Assembly (NCBI RefSeq): GCF_002078875.1
Contig: NC_034414.1
Span: forward strand, 29,644,450-29,708,449
Direction of reading: 5' to 3'
Length of the DNA: 64,000 bases
DNA from: Numida meleagris
Lineage: Eukaryota > Chordata > Aves > Galliformes > Numididae
The position numbers and the translations under genes were made by a program. Positions 1 through 64,000 of the stretch are shown here, piece by piece (within the stretch, counting starts at the first letter, position 1; every line of letters begins with the position of its first letter). Below the pieces are notes generated by a model. It did no database searches. It was not told the origin of the DNA and worked only from the letters and a program-made list of their open reading frames with translations.

Positions 1-348
1 GAGACCTCATTGCTCTCTATAACTACCTGAAGGGAGGTTGTAGTGAGCTGGGGGTCTGCCTCTTCTAACTAGTGACACGACGAGAGGGAATGGCCTCAAG
101 TTACACCAGGGGAGATTTAGGCTGGACATTAGGAAGTACTACTTTTCTGAAAGAGTGGTCAGGCGCTGGAATGGGCTGCCCAGGGAGGTGGTTGAGTCAC
201 CGTCCCTGGAGGCATTCAAGAAACATTTAGATAGTGTTGAGAGACATGGTTTAGTGGGGTTATTGGTGGTAGGTGGACGGTTGGACTGGATGATCTTGTA
301 GGTCTTTTCCAACCTAGCTAATTCTATGATTCCATGATTCTATGATTC
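1..348 (+). mobile_element. CR1 LINE 3' end, cut by window edge
   Basis: This is typical CR1 3' region on the plus strand. It includes the GGGCTGCCCAGGGAGGTGG block, the TTGGACTGGATGATCTTGTA block before the end, and the terminal ATTCTATG-type octamers at about 321-347. The left end continues beyond the window, so the full length is unknown. It lies outside the GPHN coding exons, antisense to the gene. Confidence 0.92.
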
Positions 349-3300
349 ACATGGCTATACACTTGTCTTCCAGAAAACTCTCCTCTTATACTTTCCTTGA
401 AGTTACTTTAATTCTAGTTTCAAATCACTGGTTACCAGGATCATGCCAGTGGTTTTACTTTCTCTGGTATGTTCAGATTAATTGTGGCTGTACTGGTATA
501 CAACCAATCCTCAGTTTTGCTTGTAATTAACACTGCAAAAAATAAGTTTGTTGTCTGTCTTTTCAAATCCAAGCTGGTTCCATGCAAATGCAAAAGTTTT
601 TGTATAGAGACAAAGCATGCTGGATGTCTTCGTGCAGTGCTGTGTGTGCTGAGCAAGTAACCCCAGCCAGACCAGTTTGTCAGCTAGAGCCACTGAGCAT
701 GTGTGCATTGCCCTCTGAAGGTTTTGTATTTCAGGAGTTTTGTCAGCTTGTGTGCAATACGGCACGAATGCACAGGGCAAGTCTTACTCTTATGCTGAAT
801 ATGAGTCACTAAGCCCATTTCAGAACACATGCAACTAGCAGCACATCATGATGTTGTAATGTTTGTAAACCCCACAGGCTTTTGAATTAGCAAGGAAATG
901 TCTCTATTTTCATACACATTTTAAATCCAGCATGGAGACTCACCTTTCTGGGTGGAGGCTGGGACTGACTTACTAGAAAACAAAGATTAAGTCCGAAGAA
1001 TTCACAGCAGGAAAAAAAATCCATAAAAGAAAAGAAACAACAATGTGGCTTTTTCACTCCGAGTAAATATAGACGTTAAGCTACTGGCAGCATCATGTTG
1101 AAGGGGTGCGAATACTGTGGTTTTTGACTGGATAGCTTTAGCAGGGTGAAAGGGTTTGCCAAACCATCCAGTAGTTACAGTTACTGGAGATCATGTTCTT
1201 CAATGTGAGGTTAAGGCACTTGATTGCAACCTACTGACCGAATAGTGCTGTGGGAAACTGTACCTTGTCTCTACTCCACTGATTGCTGCTTTGATCACCA
1301 TCAGCCGCTGCACATCTCCCAACAACAACCCCCCTTTTCCTTCCTTCTCTAGTTGTGTGACTTGGATCCCTTCTTTCTTTGACTATCTGCATAAATGCCC
1401 TTCTTCTTCTAACCTGTAGTGCTAAAATTCCTTTTATTTTTTTTCATGGGAATAAAGCCAACTGACTTCAGCTAGTTTGCTAGTTTAGCAGAGAGACTAC
1501 CAAATTTTTGGAAAGTGTCAGCATAAATTATAGTTTTCATGCAGTTTCAAATTTCATGCAAACAAAAAATACATTTTTTGGGGGGAAATTTTGTACACAA
1601 GCATTTAACAACTACGTTCTTCTTTCCTATTCTTACTTTTTTTGCCAGTTAAGAGGATGACTGTAAGGATTGTTACATGTCAGACCAAACTATTGCTTGG
1701 CTTTATAGTCTGAATTGGTTTCTGACTCATTTAATACTCTCCCACATAGTTCCTAATGGGAATTATAAAGCTGTACATGCAAATATGCCAAAGAAATATA
1801 TCCAAGATACTGTTTCTATCTTTAAACCAGCTACTGAACTTGACTGCTTTACGCACATCCTGAGAGATGTGTCATCAGCACTAACCAATGCTTACTCCTT
1901 TTTGTTATCTGACCATTCCTCTTTCTGTGCTTGTCTTCTCTTTGTAAACTGCAAATACAGGTACCCGGAAACATCTCAGTACTCTCTGAAGTAAGCAAAC
2001 ACACCCGTGGTATATTTCTTTTCTTTTAGTGTGTATTTTTCTTAACCAACACAAAGCCTTACAAACCATTCAGGTGACAGTGCTGGTTTTGAGAAGGAAA
2101 GTATTTGAAGATAATGGAGGGCCATACGAAGTGCTGGGACATCTTAGCCTGGTGTCTGGTATCCAAAATAAGATATCACGTTGTCAAAACTCAGCTCCTA
2201 GATGTAGTTCCTGCCCTTCAAGTGCTGTCAGAAGAAAGCCAGAGGAGCTTTCCCAAACAGGACGTGGGGCAGCTCTTAACACTGCTACCGTACCAGCTTT
2301 TGTGAACTTATGTGGTCAGCACAGGGTATGTGTAGGCTGCCTGCAGCTTAGGGGGCATCTTTAGTGGCCATGAGGCAAGTAGTACCACATCTGGACTGAG
2401 ACCTGTCAAAAGAGATGAGCTTTAACACTCAGTGCAGAGCAGCAGGATGAGGAGGACAAAGACAGAACTGCAACTCTAGTTGTCCTTAAGTGCTGCCTGT
2501 GTTGTAGTATAATTTAAGCGCAATCCTTCAGCTCCAGAATCAAAAAGGCTAAAGATTCCGTGTTAATTAGTAATCTCTGGAGTCACACAGCTCTCTAATA
2601 ACTACCTAGAGATCAAAGACATTTCATGTCTAGCATATTTTAATATCAAGACAGAATTAATGTTGTAATTTCTGTAATTAAGGTCTTCGAATTAGTATTT
2701 AGGAAAGGCCAATTTTTGTATGATGTCTCCCGTCCCGCAGTGTAATCAAAGTTCTGGTAGCTGGCCAAGATGCAAAAGTTGTTTGTAGGTCATTGTAGGA
2801 TTTCCCCAGCTGGATGACAGGGACTCATAAGACCCACTGCCTATGTTTCTACACAAGATCATTCCCATGTATGGGTGATGAGGAAAATAATGTGAAAAGA
2901 AGAAAACTACAAATGTATTTTGTGAAAAAAAAAATTGTAAAGCTCATTTTCTTACATAGAACTTTGAATACTGGTCAGAGAGCATTATAAAACACATTAG
3001 GATGGCTAAAACAGTTTATGCTGTGATTTTTAAAAAAAACTTGATTGTTTTAACCTCTCATGCTTTATTCACTACCATGGTGGTTAAGTGTTACGATTCC
3101 AAGATATGGTTTAAATGGAGCAATGCATAGCATTGCATAGAGCCAGTTCTCAGCCATGTCTGTACTGAGCAATGGCTTTTATGTCAGTAAGATCCAAGAT
3201 ATTCATAGCTAGGTTTACTCACCTCTCCCTTTTATATTTGTCTAGTATTTCCAATTGCATGAACAATCTTCTCTCACATTGATGTTACTAGTCTCCTTTA

Positions 3301-5097
3301 TAAATTTCCCATTTTCACTGTATATGCTGCCTTGTATTTGCCTATAATAACTCCTAGGTAAGTAATAAACCTTTTCATTAAAATAAGCCATGTTCTACAT
3401 TACTTCTCAGAGATGCATTAACTTGTCTCTCCTGCTACTTCTGTGTTTTACAGTATTGGTACAGTAAACACAGGCATTCATGAATTTAACTTAATGCCAT
3501 CCTGCTGTGAAACAGTGAGATTACAGGCGTGGATATTAAGGTCCAGAACAAAGAAATATGATCAGCAAGTTAGGTTAAGGTTTTTTCTGAAAGATCAGTC
3601 TCTGGAGTACCTTTGAACATAGTACCGGTATGCCCATCTGCCTTCTACCTTTGTAAGGCCTATGCAGGGAGTATTCAGGCTGTTGCAAGGCAAAGACTTT
3701 GGTCTTAAAACCAGCCTCAGGGATTCCTTCTGTAATTATTGAAGAACTACAACTCTGGTCCACTGTAGCAGCCAAGACTTGAACACAGTTTTTTGTGTTG
3801 ATGTTCCCAAGTCCTCCAGCAGTACTGTGGACAAATATTTTGACTTCATGAATGTAGTTGATGGGATCATATCTGACCCATGCATTCCAAGGAGCAAGAT
3901 GCTATAAGGCGCCAATATGATCTTAATCAGACATGAAACATGAAATTACCAGAATACATAATCTGGAAAGGGCTGAGTACTCCCAGTACCAACAGGAGAA
4001 AGAACACTGTGAAAAAGAAAGAAAGCTCTATCAAATTTCACACAATGCAGGACAAGGGCTGTTTGCAACTGCTACGCAATTTAAACAGGAAAAAAAAAAT
4101 ATTCTCCAGCTTTTACTAGTACAATTGTAAATTTCCCCAAATACGGGTACAACTGTAAAATCCCAAAAATACTGCTTCCATTTTGTCCCCTGGGAGATAA
4201 GTTTGAGAAAGCTCACCCTGTATTTTCACTCTGCTTGTGATACTGTACATTAGGAGAGGCTCTAGATTTCATTTACTATTTCCCTTCCTTCCTGTCTGCT
4301 TCCCTCACCCCAAATATCCTCTTAAAACAGTATTTTCTTTTTGATGTTCAAACGACAACGCTAAACAATTGAAATTTTAAATAATGATTGAGGATTTTTT
4401 TTATTCATTTAAGTTTCAGTATCATTACAGAAAATGTTATGGTACAGAGTTGTTTAACATTAGTTTTATTTCTTTGCTCATTTAATTTCCACACGAATGC
4501 TGGTAACACTAATATCTGTACAAGATCAGTCTTTGATTTTTTTTTTTTTTTTTTTAGTTCTGTACATTTTTAAATGTATTGGTTAAAAAGGCTGTCAGCA
4601 CTTAAGGAAGCAATTTTTTGATTGCTGAAATAAAAGGTATCCAGTTACTGCCCAAGAGTACTGAGCTGGGTGGCTGCTGGGACAAGAGAGATCCCTGAAC
4701 GCACAGCGAGGTGAGGAAACCTCGGGGCTTCATTGGGTTCCCAGTGCAGCCACTCTGCTTTTGGCACTGTGCACATCAACACGAGATACAAGATAAAGAA
4801 CAAGCAGAAGCTCTCTGTGAAGCGGTTATGAAGCATACTGATAAGGGAAATCCAAGTGTTGTCTACGCTAGTATAAATAAGCAGACAGCCTTGTTTTAAG
4901 AGCATAAGTAGTTGTATCTTAAAGATGAGAAAAAACACAAGTTCTGCAGGCACCTACTGCTGTCTACTAAAAGCTACCGCTATTAGAACTAGCATTGAAC
5001 ACACAAAGCAATTGCAAGGAAAGGAAAAAGTTGCTTTGATATAATCAGAATAAATTTCTTTGTTAAGATTTCTTTTTAAAGATTTTTTTAAAAGGTA

Positions 5098-5103
5098 TTT
5101 ATT
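5098..5103 (-). terminator. GPHN: candidate GPHN polyadenylation hexamer (AATAAA)
   Basis: Read on the minus strand, this is the first AATAAA after the stop codon, about 150 nt downstream. Further AATAAA hexamers on the same strand occur at about 4465-4470 and 4400-4405. The sequence alone does not show which is used. Several may be, since brain transcripts often have long 3' UTRs. Confidence 0.25.
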
Positions 5104-5250
5104 TAAATTCCATTTGAAATATAATTCAAGATGTTGACTATATTGATCAACTTTTATCCAAATCAGAAAAACTAGCTGTGCCGTTGCATATTACAGGATA
5201 CAGTCAATGATATGTGGACATGCATCAAAGCTTCGCTCTTGCTGGTGACA

Positions 5251-57283
<52,033 letters not shown>

Positions 57284-60200
57284 CTGCAGAGAGAGCACAT
57301 AGTCTATGAGCTACAGAAGTTAACAAGAATACAAAATACAGAGATAAAATGGGCAAGCTCCTGGGATCTAAGACAGAGGCTCTATGTATTCTCGGCAACA
57401 TTTGTCCTTACTCTACAAGCAATAAATATATTTAAGCACAAGTGTACTAGCTGATGATCAGAATCTAATATAAGCAATTCAAACTTTCCCTCCAAGAAAA
57501 ACCCAAGATGGCTTAAGGACAGATTAATAGAGTAAACTCAAAGAACACAGTGGTTAAAATTATTTGTTTAGCTCCGGTTTTAAAAGAAAAATCCACATTT
57601 TTGTGTACAATTGCCATTATAGTAATTCTGAATCTATGTCCTCTGTTTTATGATTAGAAAAAATACTTAAATAACTTATGACCAGTGTTAAAATTCCACT
57701 ATTGATAATATATAGGTACTTTATAGAACTAAAGTGATTCTGAAAATATTCAATAATTCTTCTTCAAACTGCATAGGCAACTCACAGTTGTATAAACAGC
57801 TCCTGCCTGGAGCCAGATAAATTTACTTCACTGTTTCTGTTTGGTTAAAAGAAATGTTACGTTCAGTATGAATTTCCCCTCCTGGAATGCTTACTGCCAC
57901 TGTGCTATTCCAGATAGATATGACTGACTGCAGTGAAACTGGAGGATTCACACTGGTCTAATATTCTATTAACATGGGATATTCAGAGTTCCATCTGGTT
58001 ACTGTGCAGATTTAAAAAAAAATGTTTCTGAAGAGTATCAGTCCTGTAAACGCAACACAGTTTGAACTTCATCTTTATTGAAGCATCAGCTCTCATTAAT
58101 TCTCAAGTTTGGAAAGATACCACATTATATACTAACACTGGATGCAAGTTTTTAGACAGACTAATTTGAACAGCAGTTTGCCTTACGACAGGCCAGCTGA
58201 CCAGGCTGGTGACACCTGAATAAGAAGCTCTTCTTGTGGACAAAACCCTGGCTGCATACAAGCTAACACAAACTTCACAGGAAGACAAACCACTAAGAGT
58301 ATGAACTGAATCCTTCTTGTTTTCACTTTAGTGACAGCTGCATTGCTAAATTTCTGTGAGAGGAATAATAAAGTAAAACCAAGTACAAATAGTGAAAGAA
58401 GTGGAATAGCACAGGTGACACTTGAGGGTGCAATTTTCCTTGCCGAACATTTGTATTTGCTGAAAAATGAAGGAATGGATCCAGATTATTTTCAGACTAC
58501 GGTTGGAATTTGCAGTTACAGAAAACTTGTTTTGAATGTGAATATGTATGGTTTGACAGTTAATGAGGAATGATACACATTCAGCCCCTAAAAGGCTGTC
58601 TTCATAAAGAAACAGTTATTTAAGGCTGAAAAGAGCTGTGCCCCATTTCTAAACCTCTTTCTTCTATTCCACAGCAGCTTGCCCCAAATGTATATTCACA
58701 TAAAAAATTGGATTCTACAGCGCAACACAGTCTACTTATTATAATGGAATAACTTATGGAAAGTAATGTTGCAACTTAGAGTGGATTATGGTGTCCTTTC
58801 CTGAAAAAAACTGTTGTCTAAAAAAAACACAACAAACCAAAACCAAAACCTCCCTCCTTCCCACCAAAAATACTACACAAGAAAACTGCAAACAAAATAT
58901 TAATGATGCCCAAATTTGGCCCAGAGTTGTTTCACCAAATTTCAAAGGTATGACATGGTCTCTCTTTGGAAGAAGTAAATATTTATCTGTAATTTACCAA
59001 AGGACAATTCTGGACCAAAAGGATGGTATAATGATCGGACAGAAAGCACAACAAAGAGAGGCACAGAGTGAGAGAGAGAAATAGAGAAGCAGGATGGGAC
59101 GTGGCAAGCCAAAAGACAGTGTATGCCAAAGGAAACATAGGCCTATGTGTGTAGGACTACTGTATAGAATGGAAGAGGCTCTCTTATTTCTCACTGCAAA
59201 CCATATGAAAAGAGAAAACGAGGAATGTGCCTGCTGCAAAATAACCAAGCAATTCAGCAAACTGCGGAATGAAACTCAGTGAGATAACATAGTCCTAAAG
59301 AAAAAAAGGCATAAAAACAAAAATACAAAACACAAACGTTTGAAACGATCTACTAAAATAAACTAAGTAAAATATGTGATCCAAAGGACACAGATTAAAG
59401 CTACTAGAGAAGGAGGAAAAATGTTAGCAGACAAAGACAGTGCTAAAGAAGTAAAATGGAAGTCAAGAGAGAGTCTTCAACAAAGTGGAGGAACAGAAGG
59501 AGCCCAAACCCATAGCGCAAAGCAATGTTTGCGAATGGAAAACAGCTCCTTTGAGCAGTAATAGTTACTCTCGAGTTGTAGCCTCTATTCCTCCTGAGTT
59601 CATCTTTAAGCCCTTCCAACCTATAGTGGAGCTAGTGTATGGACAAAAACAAGAGATTTATAATGAACAGAGCAGCTGAGATTTGCAGATCAAATCTTCT
59701 AATATAAAATACGTGCTGACAAAGTTTTGCTCTTACAGCGTCCAAATGACAATGGTAACAACAGACAGCTGGCTTCACACAGCTGCCTACAGGTCATTTT
59801 TTTTTAATTCTGTGCACACAGAGGACTTCAGTGACAAATTTAAATTTACTTTTTGATTTCTTACAACCGACCTAAAGTTTACATTTTATCACTCACCTGA
59901 TGGGCAACACATGCAGTATGAGAAATTATTTGCTTCCCACAAATTTTAAAAGCAGCTGTGGAAGAGGAATCCATGACAGTAAAATAAAAGGCTTGACCAG
60001 CTAGACTTGATTTTTCCCAACCTATGCTCACAGCTGCAGAATACAAACCATGTTTTAACATAACTGACATCATAATTATTAAGTGATATTTGCTTGTTTA
60101 ATATGAACTGCACACTGATTTCCTAAATGCTATTTTTAAATAAAACTGCAGTAAAATATGATATGGAATAAAACGCACCAGTTTTCTAACACATAGAATT

Positions 60201-63200
60201 TTAGCTGTAATGAAGCTTTGTATCAATGGGGTTATATGCTTTAAGTGCCTTTTATAATACTCATTATTTGTTCTACTACTTCATTTGTGACATTTACAAT
60301 AAAAACTGTATTCTTTTCACAGCTATTGCAAAGTAAAGAATCCATAACACATTGCACATAGTACCATGACTGAGTGGGGCAAATGACCAGTAATACTGTT
60401 ATCTACTATAATTACTCTCATTGACAGGCAGTTACAGAAATAATATGCCGTGGCTGTCTCTCCTTACATGGGGAAAGTGTAGTTTTATTGTTTATCCATT
60501 CTACCACCTCTTGGCTCACAGTGTAACATGGCAGAAGATACAGCAGGCTGTCATTCAGTACCATTCCCCTGCGTAGTTCAGGCAGAATGTAACCAAACCT
60601 AAAACAGTCAACTCTCATTACTTTTTAATTTTTTTTTAAAGCAAGTTGAAAATTGGATTTTATGTTCTTTAAGATATAATTTTATCATGCTAGAATGTAG
60701 AGTAAGCCTTCTCCCACAGGCTGAGGCATTAAACAGAACACAAAAAAAAGTACTCAAAACCAAATTAAGGGAATGGTAAAATAAAGAAACCTACTGACAA
60801 TTTCTATCAATCACAACTGGTCTGAAAAATGAAATGAATGACTGCACTGAATTGGATTTCTATAAGTCTATGTGATATGTTTTGCTGCAAATAAAGATCA
60901 GTCCAAAAAAACTGTTACAAGAAAAATAGAAAAAGACACAAAGAAAAGTTTATGCTACAAGTGAAAATCTCGAGTGAAAAATAATAAAAAAAAAAAAAGA
61001 AGAAAAACCCTTTAACACTTTTCCATGATTATTAGAAATGGTGAGATAAATTACTTACCTTTTACAAGTCATTACAAGATTAGCACAGAGTATTAAGTCA
61101 GCTCTTCATTATGGGAGGTACAATTAGAAGCCGTTGGTTATAATAAAACAAATTGCTACACAAGGATGAAGAGTTTCCAGCCCAATATGAAAAGCTAACT
61201 CTTATGTGAGTACATTTCAACTCAGTTGTATAACACGAAGAACAATTCAGAACAATGACATCAAAACATGACTTATCACCAACAGAAAGAGCCCATTTCT
61301 CAATATACAGAGATTGTAAGGAGGCTAACCCATAATTTTTATCATTTATGGGAGAGCATACTGCTCTGCTTTTAAGAAAGCATGCAGAATGTGGAACCAC
61401 CAGCAGAAACCCAAACATATACACAGACACAGAGGACCAAGGTACAGGAAAGGGAATGATTTTGCCAAGCTGTAATGAAGGAAGCAGAATATACAAAGCA
61501 CAGCGGCAGTCAACGCTTTAGGAGCTCTGTTCCTCTGTCTCTTAAATGCCAGACCCGTTTATGAGGTGCTGCACACACTGTAAGTCAGCAAGTGTATAAC
61601 TCATATAATCTCTATGTGAAACTTCAGTAGTAATATGAAGACTCTTTATTCTGTGGGATGTAGCTGCTTTTTCTAAGTGTGATTTACCTAAGAGGTAGAA
61701 TAGGTGACTGGCACTGAATCTATGTTTCATATCAGTGTTACTCAAAATTTTATACTGCTAAACATTTAAGTGGCAAGAAATACTTTACTGTCACACAAGC
61801 TTTAGTACTCATTACAATGGCTAAATTCTCTTTTCAGATTGTACTCTCCAGATTTTTACTCGTTACCTGCTACATTAACAACTGCATTATCTGAGTTCTG
61901 TACAATATTCATTGCGTATATGCCTTTCAAATGGTCTCTCAAATACTCTAAGCACTGCTTTTAAACAGATTTCAAAACTCACATGACCCAATTTGTAACT
62001 GCAGTGGTTTGCATGGTGTCCCTTGCCTACGATACTCTTTTAGGGCCAGAAGTGCAAGATTACATTAAACAGTATCTGCAGCTAAATACATAAAATGAAA
62101 TAAGAATAATGAAGTCTCAAACTGGTGTTATATCACTGTAAAATGTATTAATTTTAGCTTACTCCACTATGCAATATACGTAAGGTTAAACTAGAAAAAT
62201 TGGAAAAATAATGAAATGCAATGGTTTCATTAAGGAAGTTGTTTTAAATCTAATCTGAAGAACAGACAGAATTGCTATCGTTAAACTAAAACGGAATACT
62301 TAAATGTGGTTGTTAAAAAAGTTGTGCCTGAAGTATACTTGGAAGTGCATACATTAGAAAATGTTTAACAAAGTGAGCATTAAGCAATGCTACTACAAGA
62401 TGCAATTGTCCTATTTCAGGAATGCATCCCTATTCAAACCGTACTCCCTTAAACTGAGTTGAATGTGTGACTAACTCTTCAGAGTATGCTTTATTGCCAT
62501 TTGCAAAGGACAACAGTCAATTCAGAATGACAGAACCGTTTTTCTCTCTGATACTGATAAAACTTCAGAAAGGAAAGTGAACTCCAGATATCTGATAACA
62601 GCAAGTATTAATCATTAAGATATTCTTAAAAAGGAGAAGCAATGTTGGTGGTGATCTCCTCACCAAAATTTAGGAAAAAATAATGTCATAGTCTACAAAT
62701 GGAGTTACTCATTCAGTCAGCTGGAAGATACAAGCAAAAAGCATTTGAAAGCAAAATTGCTTCAGAAGCAGATTTTTGCTGCTTATTAGGTGTTATGCTT
62801 GGTGGCCTGGAACACTGAAGAAAAGTCATCTTCAAACCTAGAATTTGCCTTTCTACCTTCAAATTATTTTTTTTTTTGAATTCTTTTTTTTTCCTAGTCT
62901 CCCACCTTTTTACATAAAGATTTATTTGATTTTGATCCTTGTTTTGCAGCAGACTATAAAAACAAATGTGATATTTTATGGTCAGATTAGTGTTCATGCT
63001 AACCACTTTTCAAACAGGACAGTGAAAGTGGATTGATAAACACACCACAGAAACAAGAGCGTTGCATTGGTTCCTTTTACTGGAGCAGTAAAAAAAAAGA
63101 CATTATCCAATATTTGAAACAAAATAAGATCAAAATGCAAAGGACAGTCTTCTGGGATGCAAATACAATAATGATTACATATTTTCTCTCAATTGGAACT

Positions 63201-64000
63201 GGCCTTATTCTGAAGATGCAAAATGAAAATGTCTCATACTAAAAGAGGGTTCAAACAAAATCTTACACATCAGTTAAAACTGCAAGTGAAAACCTTCCTA
63301 AATGATAAAGAAGTAAGAACTGATACCTACAGCAAAAACGGAAAGAAAATAGTAAACTGTTGGTCAAGAAAGCTAACAGGAAAACAAACTTGCTACTGCA
63401 AACTGACAGCATAGACTTGATTGATAGCTGAGAATAAAAAGAGGCAAAGAAAAAAGCAATACATTATTTCTTCAGAGAAGTTTTGATGATTTACATTTAG
63501 AATCACAGAATCATAGAATGGTTTGGGTTGGAAGAGACCTTTAAGATCATCTTAAGTTCATTTATATGAAAGAGCTGGATTTTATGTTTTTAAGAGTATG
63601 AGACACCAAACAGATATGTCATATGAACAACACTGGAGACAGAGAGGATGTTTCTGTGACGTTTTAGGGACTGCTTAGGGCTCATTCAAGATCATACTGT
63701 TTCTGTCCAGAGAAGCAACATGAAGTAGTATACACAAATCTGAAGAGAACATGCATCTTATTTAAACTAAGGCCTATATTAAATTAAGACATAAATTTAA
63801 CGTCAAATAGTTAGTGCCTAAGCTCTAACATACATTTCTAAACTGTGCTAACAGAATCCAAGTGGGATGTGTAAGACACAAAAAATCTCTAGGAACACTG
63901 TACTTGGTTAAAACAAAAATTTTACTACTTGTATTATTGGCTGTGAACAAGATCTTTATTTATTTGAATGAAAATCTTAAGTAATCTCAAAATATCCTGG
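57284..64000 (-). other. GPHN: GPHN intron, continues beyond window
   Basis: Sequence upstream of the residue 289-303 exon, with acceptor CTCTGCAG. No further gephyrin linker exon was recognised to the window edge. A short CR1 tail lies at 63499-63560. The longest open frame of the window, 61098-61496 on the minus strand (132 codons), has no recognisable motif. Confidence 0.75.
63499..63560 (-). mobile_element. CR1 LINE 3' terminus, about 60 bp
   Basis: Read on the minus strand this is the last part of a CR1. It has the AAAGGTCTCTTCCAACCCAA block followed by CCATTCTATGATTCTGTGATTCT. Only the 3' tip is present, an extreme 5' truncation. Confidence 0.85.

Larger units (their letters stand above)
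1..5250. other. GPHN 3' UTR and downstream DNA
   Basis: No coding exon is recognised on either strand. The part next to 5250 must be 3' UTR of GPHN on the minus strand, of unknown length. The left edge is a CR1 LINE 3' end (1-348). A 19-base T run lies at 4537-4555. The remainder is AT-rich unique-looking sequence. Open frames here are short, lack recognisable motifs, and are of a length expected by chance. Confidence 0.6.

Noticed and set aside
58331..58573. 80-codon plus-strand frame antisense to GPHN
   Set aside because: Superficially protein-like composition, but no family recognised and no splice or promoter context.
61098..61496. Longest open frame of the window, 132 codons on the minus strand
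   Set aside because: No recognisable domain, no splice or promoter context. A rough estimate for AT-rich DNA gives one or two frames of this length by chance in 64 kb.

Overview
The window is vertebrate nuclear DNA from a bird, most likely chicken (Gallus gallus) or a close galliform. The evidence is AT-rich sequence poor in CpG, CR1 LINE fragments with the avian ATTCTATG-type 3' end, five mariner-like elements that I recognise as the chicken family Galluhop, and a short solo LTR carrying the avian leukosis-type R-region signature (AATAAACGCCATTT). There is no sign of bacterial or phage gene organisation.

The one gene I can support is GPHN (gephyrin) on the minus strand. Fourteen coding exons, read from 57283 down to 5251, join in frame across GT-AG introns with consistent phases. 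They encode the last 448 residues (289-736 in the numbering of the 736-residue mammalian protein) and the stop codon. This is the end of the central linker plus the whole MoeA-like E domain. The E domain inserts molybdenum into molybdopterin and forms the dimer that anchors glycine and GABA-A receptors at inhibitory synapses. The N-terminal MogA-like G domain and most of the linker lie beyond position 64000.

Layout: 1-5250 is the GPHN 3' UTR plus downstream DNA with a CR1 tail at the left edge. 5251-12176 is a compact cluster of six exons. 12177-30982 is an 18.8 kb intron holding two Galluhop copies, an ALV/EAV-type solo LTR with a perfect 6-bp target duplication, a 28-bp palindrome and a CR1 reverse-transcriptase fragment. 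30983-57283 holds the other eight exons, separated by introns with further CR1 and Galluhop copies, a nested pair of opposed solo LTRs and an ATATGT microsatellite folded into a hairpin. 57284-64000 is intron with a short CR1 tail.

I found no undescribed biological system. The most informative structures are repeat-derived: the nested LTR-in-LTR with two separate target-site duplications, the ALV/EAV-type LTR lying in sense orientation inside GPHN, and the 27-bp inverted duplication in the microsatellite.
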